Assembly (NCBI GenBank): GCA_027919835.1
Contig: JANVFP010000016.1
Span: 124,001 to 188,000, forward strand
Origin: Lentinula raphanica
Lineage: Eukaryota > Basidiomycota > Agaricomycetes > Agaricales > Omphalotaceae
Length of the DNA stretch: 64,000 bases
Reading direction: 5' to 3'
A model generated the notes under the pieces. The model was not told the DNA's origin. It saw only the letters and a list, made by a program, of their open reading frames with translations, and did not search any database. Of this stretch, positions 1 to 12,374 are shown piece after piece; position 1 is the first letter of the stretch; each line of letters starts with the position of its first letter. The position numbers and the translations under genes were made by a program.

Positions 1-200
1 ACTTGGAAGGCCCTGTGAACGCACTGAACACCCAAAAGCAAGTAGTAGAAGCGGACGAAGAAATTCGAACATTGTGGTGGATAGATTCTGGAGGGCGTCT
101 TCATGCTGCAGTAAATAGCTTGGGGATTGAATTGGTCGAAGCAGACTACATTGAAGTGATAATCCGTGATCTTTCCGAGAGAAGCTTAGAATCAAGTTAA
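1..200 (+). CDS. Partial 3' terminal exon, unknown protein
   Basis: An open frame runs in from the left edge and ends at TAA (198-200), giving about 65 residues of a C-terminus rich in acidic and aliphatic residues. No start codon is present in frame, so this would be the last exon of a gene that begins outside the window. I do not recognise the family. The frame is short, so a chance open frame remains possible. Confidence 0.35.
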   Translation, partial: LEGPVNALNTQKQVVEADEEIRTLWWIDSGGRLHAAVNSLGIELVEADYIEVIIRDLSERSLESS

Positions 201-1451
201 GCATATGTAGATATCCAATTTTACAATCGCATACTTTACCAAACCTGTCTTCTAATAGGCTGCCATCCCCGTAATCAGCTACGAAAACTGTTCAAAAGAT
301 AAGGTATTCACAGCCAGCTGGGCTCGTGATCTTGACCAGCATGATCTATCTCAAAAACAACATGGGCAGCCCAGGACTAAAGGTGGTTGGAGTGATCACC
401 CACTTTGCGACTCGAACGGGTGCCGGATCGAAGCACATGCACGATTTATCGAAACACTGCCCTCGCAACGCGTGAATCAGAGGAACGCCAGCCAGCGACA
501 CATATACGAAGGTCATCCGTTGAAGTGAGGAATGGAGCATTATGAAAGTTGCTGATTGAGGCAATCTGACTGGACACAGACGGGCGAAACCTGATTTTGG
601 CAAATGCCCATAACGACCAACTCACACATATTCCAAAGCCTTGAGACAATGATATCCTGTGTAGTACCAGCGGCAAGTGGGAGGTAGAGATATAATCGCT
701 AGCCACTTTTGCTGTACTCATTGCAAGCTATAGGATCGTAGCAAAGGGTCGTAACAAGGAGTCTATTGTCTGACCCAGGAAGACGCCACAATGTCACATT
801 CATTCTGGATCCTGGGCAAGGAAATTCAGTGACTCGAATGTCATGAGAAGCTACAAGACACACCTCCGCCCAGAATAAGGCCTTCCAGTACACCCAGAAG
901 CTATGGTCCAACGTTGCAAGATGTCGACCGTATAGTAATCGTTAAGTTCGTCGAAGTTTTTGAAGTTCAAAGAGCCAGCAACAATATTCCGTTCGACAGT
1001 CCACATCTATTGGGACCGCAGTAGTTCGAGATATATCAACTTCCATCTCTCCGTATATTGAGATAAAGCTGCATTTGAAGACTTGATGGAAAGGAAAAAA
1101 GAAGATTTGAGAACAAAACAAGGAGAAGACAAGGGCGAGAGAATTTCCCACGCGGCTGCCCAAAGCAAACAAAATTCATTCTGAGTTCTTTTCTTCTGAC
1201 CATAGTAGCGACTCACTACCCACGAGTCACCCGACTGCCAGATTTCTTTAAATTTCCCCATGAATATTCTGCTTTATGCTTCTCTTGAAACTTGCTATTC
1301 AACACATCTGTAGGTCCTAATGATCATCATTGTATTTTTTTCGTCCTTGTTTTTTGTCCTTTGTCCTCAACACGTTGCCCTTCTTCTACGAGTCACCACG
1401 ACAAAGGCGCGGGGAGCTCTCCAATAGTGACCCACAATGTGGCGTACTCTT
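201..1451. other. No supported gene
   Basis: Several short minus-strand frames (60-90 codons) occur between 346 and 1261. They have no shared splice logic, and none resembles a family I know. I could not join them into a gene. Confidence 0.4.
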
Positions 1452-1452
1452 G

Positions 1453-1460
1453 TATAAAAG
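1453..1460 (+). promoter_or_regulatory. TATA box (TATAAAAG)
   Basis: A TATAAAAG element lies 62 bp upstream of the ATG at 1522, a usual distance in basidiomycetes with short leaders. It supports that ATG as the start of the downstream acidic protein. Confidence 0.5.
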
Positions 1461-1521
1461 AGGTGGCCTTCAGTGCCTTGATCCGAACTCATACTTCCAT
1501 CCAGCACCCACAAGCACCACT

Positions 1522-1926
1522 ATGCCTCAGACAGAACATTCTGCACAAGCTCTTGCCGATACCCATGCGCCTTTGATCGAGTCGCCCAGCAGTGGCAACG
1601 TCGACGAACACACACAGCAGACCAATATAGATGGGGGACAAGAATTTATTTCCACATCCGAGTCAGAAGCTCAGGATGCTACCGATAACGCCTCGGTGAC
1701 GACTACAGTCGATCATGCCAGTGATGCTCCCTGGCAGAAATTAACACAGCCTTTGAGTCAGAGTGTCAACGACGACACTGCGAGCATAGCTTCTGGCTTA
1801 ACGTCGGATAGCTATACTCTCGTTGATTCAGGATCTGACAGTGAGGAAGAGGATGAGGAAGAGGATGACTGGAACTCAGACGACTCGAAGCCACCTGTGA
1901 AACCAAAACAAAGATGTCGATGGTGA
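1522..1926 (+). CDS. Acidic, Ser/Thr-rich hypothetical protein (134 aa)
   Basis: A single exon runs from ATG at 1522 to TGA at 1924-1926. The start was chosen because a TATA box sits 62 bp upstream; the same frame is open further 5' but has no better start. The protein is disordered-looking, rich in S, T, D and E, with an acidic run near residues 115-125 (GSDSEEEDEEEDD), followed by a short basic, proline-containing tail. No signal peptide or membrane segment is visible and no family is recognised. It could be a nuclear or chaperone-like acidic protein, but that is only a guess from composition. Confidence 0.5.
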   Translation: MPQTEHSAQALADTHAPLIESPSSGNVDEHTQQTNIDGGQEFISTSESEAQDATDNASVTTTVDHASDAPWQKLTQPLSQSVNDDTASIASGLTSDSYTLVDSGSDSEEEDEEEDDWNSDDSKPPVKPKQRCRW

Positions 1927-2174
1927 GCAGTAATCATTTATCATATCATCCAAGGTGGCTCATAGAGTGACCGCGTTTGACTACATAGTCTTAATCGCCA
2001 TCATCATCATACTTGAATAGTGGCAATTATACTGTTTCCGAGGTTGATCTCTCATCAGTCCGAAGCATCATGAAGTCAAAGTCTATCTATTAGTCTGGTG
2101 GCTCTTGAATGGCTCGCTGTAATGTGCATATGTAGTAGAAAATCAAATACGAAACGAAGACGGCGCTTGTCGCA

Positions 2175-2510
2175 CTACTTGGAAGCGCATGCAGAGCAAT
2201 TGCCGTTGGCTACTCGAGCAGCAACTTTCTGGGCTTGATCCATCCTGACGAATTGTTAATGAGGACTTCGATACGATTAGAAGGACTTCGCTTACCATTG
2301 CTTGCAAGTGCCTGTGCAGTTAGCACATGCGCCTTTAGCTGCGTGTACTCTGCTGTTGACGCAGTCACTCCTATTGCAGTCGACCTGAACTGCCAGTTAA
2401 GGAAGATAAAAACAGGAAGAATGATCAGAACTAACCTTGACGCCACCGTCAATGGCTATGAGATGTCCGCAAGCGGAAAATTTGGTACAGTTGACAGAGC
2501 GGTAGCACAT
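2175..2510 (-). CDS. Small cysteine-rich protein (77 aa, 3 exons)
   Basis: I assembled this from three minus-strand exons: 2436-2510, 2296-2384 and 2175-2244, with GT-AG introns of 51 bp each. The joined frame is closed by TAG at 2175-2177. The protein starts MCYRSVNCTKFSACGH and has regularly spaced cysteines (ACGH, VDCNRSDC, CANCTGTC, CSAC). This resembles a group of short Agaricomycete proteins I know from experience, with an N-terminal CGH and several CxxC or CxxxC knuckles, which may bind metal. There is no signal peptide, so an intracellular role is likely. The exons are too short for simple ORF callers. The splice phases fit without a gap, which is the main support. Confidence 0.7.
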
Positions 2511-2656
2511 GTTGCAGTTTATGGAAAATTAGTCTAAGGGAGGAACTGTGAATATCAATCGATCAGTAGCTCACAGGAGAGAACAAATACCTGAGTAGGA
2601 GTACCAAAGAAGATTGAGAGGATGGGATGGTGAAAATTAGCCCCAACGTCCTAGTC

Positions 2657-2663
2657 CTTTATA
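2657..2663 (-). promoter_or_regulatory. TATA box for the Cys-rich gene
   Basis: Read on the minus strand this is TATAAAG, about 147 bp upstream of the ATG at 2510. It is the only TATA-like element in a suitable place. Confidence 0.4.
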
Positions 2664-3303
2664 CACCCTGCATTACCTGCCCAGCCAGCCACAGGGATAT
2701 CGAAAAGAATACACGAACCCGGATACACAATCCGCGAAAGGGAAGTATTACATTTGATTAGAGGTATGGTATGGATTGCGAGACAGGCTATAACATATCA
2801 TGTCAACCTAATGGCGTTCAACATCGTTTCAAATCATTTACTGCTTAGTGGGTGACTCACCATAATAAGATGATCGACAAGGTCGAGTTCGGGAAGGTTA
2901 TCACTTCTGCACAGTGTACCTAAGCGGTCGGAACACTGATTCCAGCGACTCCGAAAGTCGTATGTGTGACGAGTTATCGATGTCGGGAGAATAGAATTGG
3001 GCAAAGTCATCAGGGGTATGGATTGACGGCGTTTGCGTCGATGACATTATGTATACCTTCCAAAATCGGGAGGAAATTGCTCATTTATTGTTTATTGTGA
3101 CATCTACATTCTCAGCATTATTGGCGCCCCTCGTGAAGTTCGTTGAAAACACAACAAAGCTCCGGAGGCAGAGGGAAGAGACTGGATACGGGCATTGCAT
3201 GATCACCTATGGGTCCGCTTATGCGATTATTAGTTTATGCAAGTCCACAGGCCAATCCATACGCGGTTTACTTACCGTCCTCATAAGCCTCCTACTAGTA
3301 CGA
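2664..3303. other. Intergenic, nothing recognised
   Basis: This lies between the Cys-rich gene promoter and the 3' end of HIS2. A 116-codon plus-strand frame starting at 3049 overlaps the HIS2 3' end and has no coding character. Confidence 0.4.
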
Positions 3304-4338
3304 CTACCTGTTCCAGAAGGGATGATTCCACCACTCATCGGGAGCCCTGACAGCCTGTACATTTCTACCAGCCTTATTAGGATTGTTACAGGCTTGTAAG
3401 AACCACATTTCGGATACGTTTTCGCGTCGGAGGTATTCCAAGACACGGTGATAATTGAGTCCAACTGCGTGAGGACCGTGGCTGTCATCGGATAGCGCCA
3501 ACCTTCCGCCATACTGAAGAATGAGCTAGAGACATACACAATGTTATTAGTTGAGTAGTATTCGAAGAAGCCACTTGTACCTTTAAAATGTCCTCTGCCG
3601 GGTATGCAGTTTTCCAATTTTTCCTAAAGGCAGCCCCGTTGACTTCGAACAGAGCTCCATACTCGATAGCGTATCGTATGTTGCGTTTCAATAGCTCCCA
3701 TGAGCAGCGATAGTTGGAAAGACGAATCTCCGGATGATACAGTCGACACAAGTCAAAGTGACCAATGATTTCTGGCCGGAACCTTTGTAGTAATTGAAAC
3801 TGTGCGTCAAAGTACGCGCACAGAAAACTCTCCAAACGTTCATCTTCTGATCCTCCTGATTGTTGATCCAAGGACTTTTGGTACGTGGCCAAATCGAAAT
3901 CAATGGGTATTCCACCAACATGATGTATGGAGCCAACGATGAATTCGATCCTGCCGCGATATCGTGCTAGCAAAGACTCTAATTGGTCGAGGTCGATGGA
4001 AGTAATGTACTCCGTCTCCAACCCGATTAGCAAGGTGATTTGAGACGCATATCGCGTCTTGAGGCGATGTGCTTCGTGTATGAACGCGTCGAACTGATCA
4101 TGCAAAGTTTGCAAATCTATTCCTGACTAGAATATCCGCATATTAGCTTTTGGAGATAACACAAGTCTGAACTAGTCACCTCTTCGGGATAGAGGTCCTC
4201 AATCCGATATCTAGGAACGTGTTCGGTAAGTCCATACACTTCAAAGCCGCTCCGTATGGCTTCAAGCACAACGTCTTCGAGTTTTCCTGCAGCATGGCGA
4301 CAGAATTCACCGGAGTGTGAATGATGACTGTAAGGCAT
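3304..4338 (-). CDS. HIS2: Histidinol-phosphate phosphatase (PHP family)
   Basis: This enzyme hydrolyses L-histidinol phosphate to histidinol in histidine biosynthesis (EC 3.1.3.15). Three exons, 4180-4338, 3581-4126 and 3304-3525, with introns of 53 and 55 bp in phase 0, give 308 residues, close to the yeast HIS2 length. The N-terminus MPYSHHSHSGEF carries the PHP metal-binding HSH motif. It is followed by LTEHVPR (about residue 37), GLETEY, GSIHHVGGIPIDFD, GHFDLCRLY, the conserved ALSDDSHG near the C-terminus, and the family ending NHPFWNR. Yeast HIS2 has the same motifs in the same order. It is transcribed in the same direction as the chitin synthase upstream, with 872 bp between them. The match is strong over the full length. 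Confidence 0.94.
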
Positions 4339-5210
4339 AGAGAGCTGATGAGAGTTGAGGTTGAAACGAATGGGCGTTAGTCAATTGATGAGCGCGGCGT
4401 TTAGAATCAGCACAGCATTTTTTTGCAATCTCCGATCATTTTGATCCGTTCTGTTCACCAAACCTCCGACAGCTGAGCCAGAAACTTCCAGTCGGAACGT
4501 TAGCACGCATTGATAGCTATCGATCTTGATAAGTATGGAGACAGTGCCAGTAGTGATTCAAGGTGCTCTTTCTTCAATAATCACGACCGTTTACACAAAA
4601 TTTCTACAAGGACTTTTGACGTCGCCTGTGCTATATTGGGCAGAAAGCAAGGCTACTGTCAGAGTTATAGACAGGTGAGTCATTTATTAAAAATTCGGTG
4701 CAGAAGGTGCACTAGAGTGAGTGCTGGCGATGCGTATTGCTTATACGGGTAAACTTTGCGCACAATTCGAATCAAGTAGAGATATGAAGCTAATTGCACC
4801 AACAGGACGATTGTCATTGATTTCCGTGGTCACGTTCAAGAAACTGAAAGCGCCCCCTCCTCAATCGCATGGTATGGTTGGGCTATGAACAACCTCCGAT
4901 GCATAGGAATCAACGTAGAATCAGCTAAAAGTCCCGGGTTTCTGTTGGAACGATGAACAAACTTCAAGGAACAGACACATCGAATAACAGTTTGCGTATA
5001 TCTTATGCACATTACCCGGTGAGCCGTAAAAGAGTGTTAATGTATGTAAAAGGATCGTCCTTGACAATCATTGTCTGGAATCTGGATTATTACACATGAG
5101 ATATAGAGTCCGTGTTATGCAAAGCAAATTGAAGAGAGGTGAAGGCACAAATGATAGCAAAATCCAAGTCCTGTAGCGGGAAGTGAGTCAACAAAAATAA
5201 GAGAGACAGT
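4339..5210. other. Intergenic: HIS2 promoter side and chitin synthase 3' flank
   Basis: I see no gene here. An 80-codon plus-strand frame at 4510 has no support. Confidence 0.4.
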
Positions 5211-8200
5211 CTATTCTGCGAGTATAGTATCGATGGACTTGTTTAGGAAATCTTTGCGCGATGTGAGGTCCGCTTTCGGGAACTTGGCATTCATGGCTTC
5301 GCGAGCGGTTCTAGATCGAATAGCCATCAGTAAAAATGCATCATTTCAGTGCAGGCAGGGCATACTTCTTGGTAACAGTCATTAAGTCTTGCGTACTGAG
5401 GTAACTGCGCAGTGCGGCGAAGAGTTCGTCATCACTAGGATTTGGGTTTAGGCTGGGTCCGGCAAACGGATTCACAGTCGTCGCCATTGAGAAGGTGGAC
5501 AAAGGCCGCTGCTCTTGGCTGGCAGGCATAGTAGGCGGAGCAAATCCACCAGATTGAGAGCCACCAAAGCTACCACCTGTCATCATGTTGGCCATCATCG
5601 TTGTCCTTGGGTCCATGGCGGCAGGAGACATCATAGGATTCATGCCCATCCCCATTGGCATTCCGTACATACTACCAGTGTTCTGGTAACCCATGGGCAT
5701 CATTGGCCCCATAGGCATATGACCGCCATAGTCGGAGCCAGCAGCAGAGCCTGGCCCACCACTGAAAGGCATGAAAGGTAATTGAGGTGCTGCATATGGC
5801 TGACCGCCTTGATGTGAAAGGTTACTCAAGGATTGCTGACTACCCGTGAATAAGTTAGGGTTTGAGCGACTATTCATAGTCAAGTTCGTGTCCCGGTAGT
5901 AATCACCAGCTTGTGAGCCTTGTTGGTAGTTGTATGGAGACCCGGTTCGAGAAACCGGGGGACGCGGCTGAGTGCGGGCTTTGCTGTGTCCGGTTTCGTC
6001 TGAATGGCGGGAGCCAGTATCCCAAGCTTCGGCTTCATATTCTAGAAAGAGAATAGAATGTTACGACCGAACCCAAGAACACAAGACGAATTACTTACCG
6101 CTGAACTTCTTCAGTGGGATCATTGACTCATCGAACTTGTCGTCATCATTGACGATGACTTTCTTGTCCTTTCCTTCACCGATGACTAAACGAGTGTTAC
6201 CCCAACCAAATTCGTCCATGCACCAGAACGAATACACCGGAAGGAAGAAACTGTAGATTGGATACCTGTAATCGCTGTGAATAAGAAGTCGATATTTGAC
6301 AACATAGAGCACTGACGAAAGAAGGTAGACAATCATCCATCCTATCAACATGAATTCACGTTTCAAGATGAAGATCAAAATCTAAGAGACGTTAAGGATT
6401 TTCACGATGCAATCGGTTTGACCGTTTACCTGAAGTCCATATCCGGCTGCTATCATGATGATGGCGATCAAAGGGAAGGGAGATTTGCCAATAGAGACAA
6501 CGACAATGAGATATACAAGCTAGCGCCTTTGACTGAGCATCAACATGAAGGGCTTTCATAGTTAGGAACTTACATAAACGACAGTGGAAGGCAAGATCTG
6601 GTGAGTTGAAATATCAGAAAACGGTCAGGTTATGAGGGTCAAGTTTTACTTACTATAGTGCTGAGAAGATCAACGAAGACAAAAATACGCATGGAGAAAC
6701 AACAGAATCCAATAAGCTCAGGGAGCATGACAAGTTCACATAGATTGTGGACCGTTGAATTAATCCAACGACGACGCTGCGAGAACAAGACACGAGTAGA
6801 TTCCGGGGCGACAGTGTGAGCGACAGCATCGGCATTGAACTTGGTCTTGAACGTAGGGAAATGTTTCATCAAGAGTGTTGTCAAGAAACGATCTTCTCCA
6901 AGGGAGAACAAATTCTTCTTGTGCAAAGTGTCGACATTGGGTTCCGCGTACTCATCGATGACACGATTGGATATGATGATAGGACGGCCTTTGTCAGCCG
7001 TTCGGATACGATAGAGACTGAAGCATCCAGGAAGACAGGTCACCGAGCCGAATAAACTCTCAAACGCTTTGGTCAAGTGGTGAGAGATGTAGTACTCATA
7101 CACCTGTATCATTGTCCACCAAGAGGTGTCTTCGTTCGCCACTTTCGTTTCACCGCAGATACCGATAATGTTGGAGTCGATAGCAGCGGATGCGACCAGT
7201 CTATTGAGAGATTCCGGTGTCACAGTCTACAAATACATGATCAATGGGAAAGCATGAAGGGAGTCCAATGAACTTACGGTATCAGCGTCGACGGTGAATA
7301 TGTATTCGTAGAAGGCAGGATCGATTCCAATCACATTCCTCATCTGATGATATAACTCCAGTTCCAACGGACTCATAGGCGCGTCGAAATGAACACGGTT
7401 GAGATAGTGCATGAGCAAAATTTGACTGTCACGCTTTCCACGATTACCAGGCTTTGAGCGCTCCGTGGGCTTACCAACCTTCACAACAACCATGTACCTG
7501 GAAAAATGTATTTCAGAAACTTGGATCTAGTAGTAGACTGGAAAAAAAACCGCGTACGGAACAACGTGACCCTCGAACTCATATAACCCGGAGTAAACCT
7601 TGCCATAGTTGAGCGCGCGAGCACCTTCGCCAACAGATTTGAACATCAAGGGCTCCGGATCGAGTTTGGGGTCTACACCCAGAATGTCTTGAACAATGCG
7701 AGGCGTAGTACGGTCGTTCCCACTTCCCGTGATGTTTCCGTCACAGATGATGAATATCAGCTTGCGCTTGTCATCGTAGTTGAGGGCAGCAAGTGAATCA
7801 ATCGTCCGGCGAAGAGAGTCTTCGCCTTCGGTATAACAAGGGACTTGGCACAGCACGAACTTGTCTTGCAACTCTGGAGTACGTTTCGGAGCAAGTTGAA
7901 GTGCAGATAGGACTATAAACACGGATGAGCGGAGGAGCTAGCAATAAAACAGTTTACGAACACTTCAAGACCATGGTAGACATCAAGATGGCAGCAACCA
8001 CGATCAGCGTAATGTTTGGAGCCTGACACCGGGCAGTGGTACGATAATCAGTCTCGCCAACATAGAAGACATTGTTCAGACAGTTGAGGTTCTGTTGCCG
8101 ATAGGTCTCGTTGAGGTTACCAAGGGCAGTATTCAAGGCGTCAGTGATGTCTTGACCAGAACGGTCCTTGAAGACAGTCTCGATACCAGTATCGAGGAAT

Positions 8201-11200
8201 ACATATGCGTCGTTGTTCTGGTTCTGATCTTGAGTGTAGAAGTAGTCCGTTAAGTCATAGAGTTTGTTGTTATAAACACCCCAAATCCTAGAGAGTTCAG
8301 TGAGATAGAGCAAACCTGAAGACAGATGTATCACTCACTTCTCGATATCGTCACTTGAGGCGGAAGATTGAATTTCATCCCAGCTGTGAACCAAAGTCCC
8401 GACGTGGAACTGATTGATTGCTGGTTGGAACGTCGCAGTATACCAATCTGAATCATGAAGTTTACTTGTCGTAGACTGCGCGAACTCTCCCGACGAATGA
8501 TCTGCGGTCGGTTCAGTCTCGGTGAAGTTCTTGAAATTCAATTTCATGGTGGAAGTCGGACCGAGATCACCACATCCTAGGACGAGTGGAACGGGGAAGT
8601 AATACGTCAAATCTTGTCCAGCGAGTGCTTCAAGGACATCGTCCGTGTTCGAGTCCTCTCCACTGATATCGCTGTGTTGGCCCTTGACGAAGTTTGAGAC
8701 GTCGTAGACTTTACCCTGGATAGCAACGAAGTAGTCATTATCCGCCGTGTGTTCCGCGACCTCGTTTGTCAACCACGCGTTGTCATAGTCCGGACAAAGC
8801 AAGCGGCCAAAGATGACGATGTAGAAGATGACGATACCGTTCAGAAGGAAGATGAGCAAACAGATTGTGACCTTTTCTCTCCAGGCTAGTCGCACGTCAG
8901 GGCGCTTCATGCGTCCGACATGAGTAAGCAAGAAGGATGGAATGAACCACGTGCACGCCCAAACAGTCCAAAGCCAAATACGTCGGGTTCGCGTCGAAGG
9001 TACTTCTTCAACAGAGTTTGGTGCATCTTTGACGACAAGCCCATCGCCTTCCTTGGCAGAAGACACAGCGGGTACTGTTCCCGTTCCAGAAAGCAACGAC
9101 TCATCCTTCTTGTCCCATTCGGATCCCCACCCGCCATCGTCTGGCGGGCGTCCAAACGCGTTCGGAGTCGAGACCTGCGCTGGGGAGTTCGGCGCTGGTA
9201 TAGCATCATAAGCTGGGCCTTGATTCGGAGAACGGTATTGGGTCCCATTGGTTCCTGTCCTCCGCAGCACCAAGTCTTCGTTGCTTGCTCCCAGTCCACC
9301 ATTGTCCATCCCTTGAGAGCCCACGCCTCCATAACCGTATCCCCCTCCATCGTGCGTATACTCTGTACCATCATCTGGAGCCAGACTCACATCTTCATCA
9401 TCCCTCTCCATTCCTGCATCTTCCAATGCCCTCTTAGCGTCTTTTTCCACGGCTCTGACAGTATCTTCGACCATCTTCCATGCAGTATAGGAAAGCCAGA
9501 TTGAACGATGTCCAACGACGTAGTCCAGTCCCTCGATCCATCCGTTCGCCCGAGCACATTGCGTGATTCGCTCGTTCTCCGAGCCACGCATCGTTGGCAC
9601 GTATCGATCACAAAATTGGACCAAATCATAATCCACAACATACTCGACACTGCGACGCGAAGCTAGATCAGCTAACAGGAGACTTCGGATTTGGGCTTTG
9701 ACTCTGCGTTTATCGAATGAATTAGGTGAGCCAGAATCGTTCGGGCGAATGCAAGATAGGGCCCATAGTCGGGCTTTGGAAATATTGCTGAAAAGCTCTG
9801 AAAGAGTGAAATTGATCTGAGTAGAGACCGGATAGGATTTCCCTCTGTCAAGGTCAAGAAGTTCTTGAGCGTCTTCAGAGGTACGCTCGCCATCGCCTGC
9901 AAGATTGGAGGAAACGATTGGTGTAAGAGTCCGGAGTGGCCTAGAAGAAACCTGAGCTTGGACGACAATTGACTCATCCTGGTAATGCTTTTCTGCTGCA
10001 AGACTGGGGCCAGAGAACAGTTTCGCAACGAAACTCTCGCTCGAACTCCTCAAGAGCGTGACAAAGGCAGGATCAAGCAAGTCCGTGTCCTTCTCAACGA
10101 AATCGGTAACATCATAAGTGCAATTTCCAGCGTAATGGTTGACACCAAACTGCATGCGGTTTGCGGCGCCAGAAGCAGCCGAACTAGCGACAAAAGAAGC
10201 ATGTACACCAAACTTGGCCTGCATCTCCTGGAGCAGGTCCTCGTTACGATGGTCGCTCCCTTTGCCCTGTTTGTATGCCGACGAAGCCTTGTTCATCAGT
10301 GATAGCAGTCCTCCAGGCTTCCGCTGTGCCTTATCCGGCAGCTGGCCTCGAAGCATCTCCACGCATGCCGTGTTATCCATTGTCGCTATTGCGGGTATAG
10401 AAACACCGTCGCTGACAATGTGGCTGTTGTATCCAACACTATCCTCAAACGTGTGACGGGTGTAATACGACTGCAGCATCTCGTCGGCGAAATTGATGCA
10501 GAATTCATCGAAGCCGTTCTGTCCGTAGGCGGAGATGAGGGGGGCAGTGCCGGAAAGTGCAACGGAGCTGGTGCCAGCGGGGCCACGGGATTGGTAACCG
10601 GGTTGATCGAGCATGACAATCTGGCTGTAAGGCGGCGGCGTTTTGGATGAAGGGGCAAGTTTGTGATTGGCTGTTTCGACGACGAAGGCGAATAGGATAG
10701 CATACAGATCACGGACAAGCTGGTCTCGTTGGGAAGCACTTTGTTGGGCACTCAACAAGGCAGTATAGAGTTCCTTGCGAACATAGCTCGTCTTGTTCGT
10801 GAGAGCCTGGGAGAGATCTTCGGAGGAAATACCGAGTAGATGAGAGACGTGGTCGAGAACTTCAGTGTTTGTGACGTGAGCTGAGACGGTGTGAAAATCG
10901 CCTTCACCGAATTCGAGGTTGCCAAGGAGAAGGATGGCTATGAGGAGGCTGAAAATGGCAGCTGTAGCTTTGGGTTTGAAGCCAAGCGTGCGCATTGCAG
11001 CGCGCAAATCACCCATTGCTATCGAGTCGTCGCTCGATGGACCCGCTGGAAGTCTGTAGGTACCTGAAGAAGCCAGGAGGGCATAGTCTGATGGGTCCTC
11101 GATGTTCAGAGAATCCCGTTCAGCTGTAGTACACCCAGCAATGAACTGGTAGAAGACGTGAAAAGATCGTTCTTCATGAGTAAGACGATTCAGCCTAGAC

Positions 11201-11876
11201 TTGTCGAGTCCGAAGGTGAGTATTTTGGCACCAGTGATTCTGCCTCGTTCGTTGAAGTGGAGCTCTGTGTACCGACTGTGCCGAGAAGCATTGGGATTCA
11301 TAAGCGTTTTGGAGTTACCAAACGAGTCCAGCACAATCCCTAATGCTTTGATCTGTTCAGCGATTTTGGCTTCTTTACTCGAATGACTAGAAAGCCTCAG
11401 AATTTGATTGGTGAACAGACGGAAATTCGAGGTTTTTCCTGAACCTGTGATACCCCTACCAAAGAACCTGTTAACACGAGAAATAAAAGCCTTGAGAATA
11501 GCTAGACGCACCTCGCGAGCAACGCCTGCGACTCATTCTTCCGTCTCATAACTAGGTAAACTCTCGCGGCAAGATCATAAATATGAGGTTGGAGAGGCTT
11601 TGGCGAGTCCACCATAGGAAGACTGGTGTCTTTATACGATCGTTCCTCGTACTCCTTGGCACTTGCATTATTAACACTCGCGAGAGTTTTGTAAGGATTG
11701 ATTGCAACAAGGTTGGTGGCTCCCACACGCGTATACGGTAGATCTGCTCTAAACCTAGCTTGTAAAACTGCGAGGATAGCGTCGTCGGTTGGATAAATGG
11801 TGGCAGAGCCGGAAGAAGAAACGAGGTCGATGAGGTCGCCAGAGGCAATGGCCTGTACGTTATTATTGGAGGCCAT
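5211..11876 (-). CDS. Class V chitin synthase with myosin-like domain (2025 aa)
   Basis: It makes chitin from UDP-GlcNAc at the plasma membrane. Twelve exons: 11512-11876, 8339-11455, 7962-8287, 7558-7912, 7278-7497, 6654-7226, 6574-6597, 6430-6519, 6317-6381, 6099-6265, 5366-6041, 5211-5310. Order of parts: myosin-motor-like region with P-loop GITGSGKT (about residue 123) but degenerate switch regions; disordered Ser/Gly stretch; two membrane segments (about 895 and 930); a cytochrome b5-like region; the GT2 chitin synthase core with [23 protein letters not shown] and the QRRRW signature (about 1611); three or more membrane helices; a Met/Gly-rich stretch; and a C-terminal DEK_C domain. Exon 7 is only 24 nt. 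The last intron removes a stop at 5341-5343 and restores DEK_C. The donor at 7961 is an unusual GTTCGT, chosen because it gives the family sequence KFLSALQ. Confidence 0.95.
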
Positions 11877-12374
11877 GACCGTTTGGTGGAAAGAAAGGGA
11901 AAGAGCAGCTCAACAGCTGCAAGTTGGTGATGAATGCAACAGCGAGTGGAAGAGGGAAAAGGAAATAATTATAGATGCACACGGCGACGGACTGCCTGCT
12001 TCCCAGAATTCATTCCCACGTGGCGTAATGTTACCTCTTCCCGGCCTCTTCCACCTTCATCGCGATGAAACCTCAATAAGATAGATAGTCAATCTGTGTG
12101 ATGAAGTATAGCATAAAGCAGTTGACTATCTTCATGACCTGGGTTTGAGTGTACCAATTTACAAATAGTAACTCATGAATATTTCTCGTTTCTCACTCGA
12201 GGGAGACATGGCAGTATTGTGATCGAACGTACATAAATAGCACGATATAGAATCTGGATTTAGAAAGTACAAGAACTCAAGAGCAGACATTCTGTGGCGA
12301 ACGCATCTAGACATTGCGTACGTTTACGAACTGTCTAGGATAAGGTAGCAGATTCTTCAAAAATTGCATGTAAT
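11877..12374. other. Chitin synthase promoter region
   Basis: This 498 bp lies between the chitin synthase start and the 3' end of the next minus-strand gene. No clear TATA box and no ORF worth reporting. Confidence 0.4.

Noticed and set aside
8907..10751. Several long plus- and minus-frame ORFs inside the chitin synthase gene
   Set aside because: They lie in other frames of one unbroken 3.1-kb coding exon and have no start context or family resemblance.
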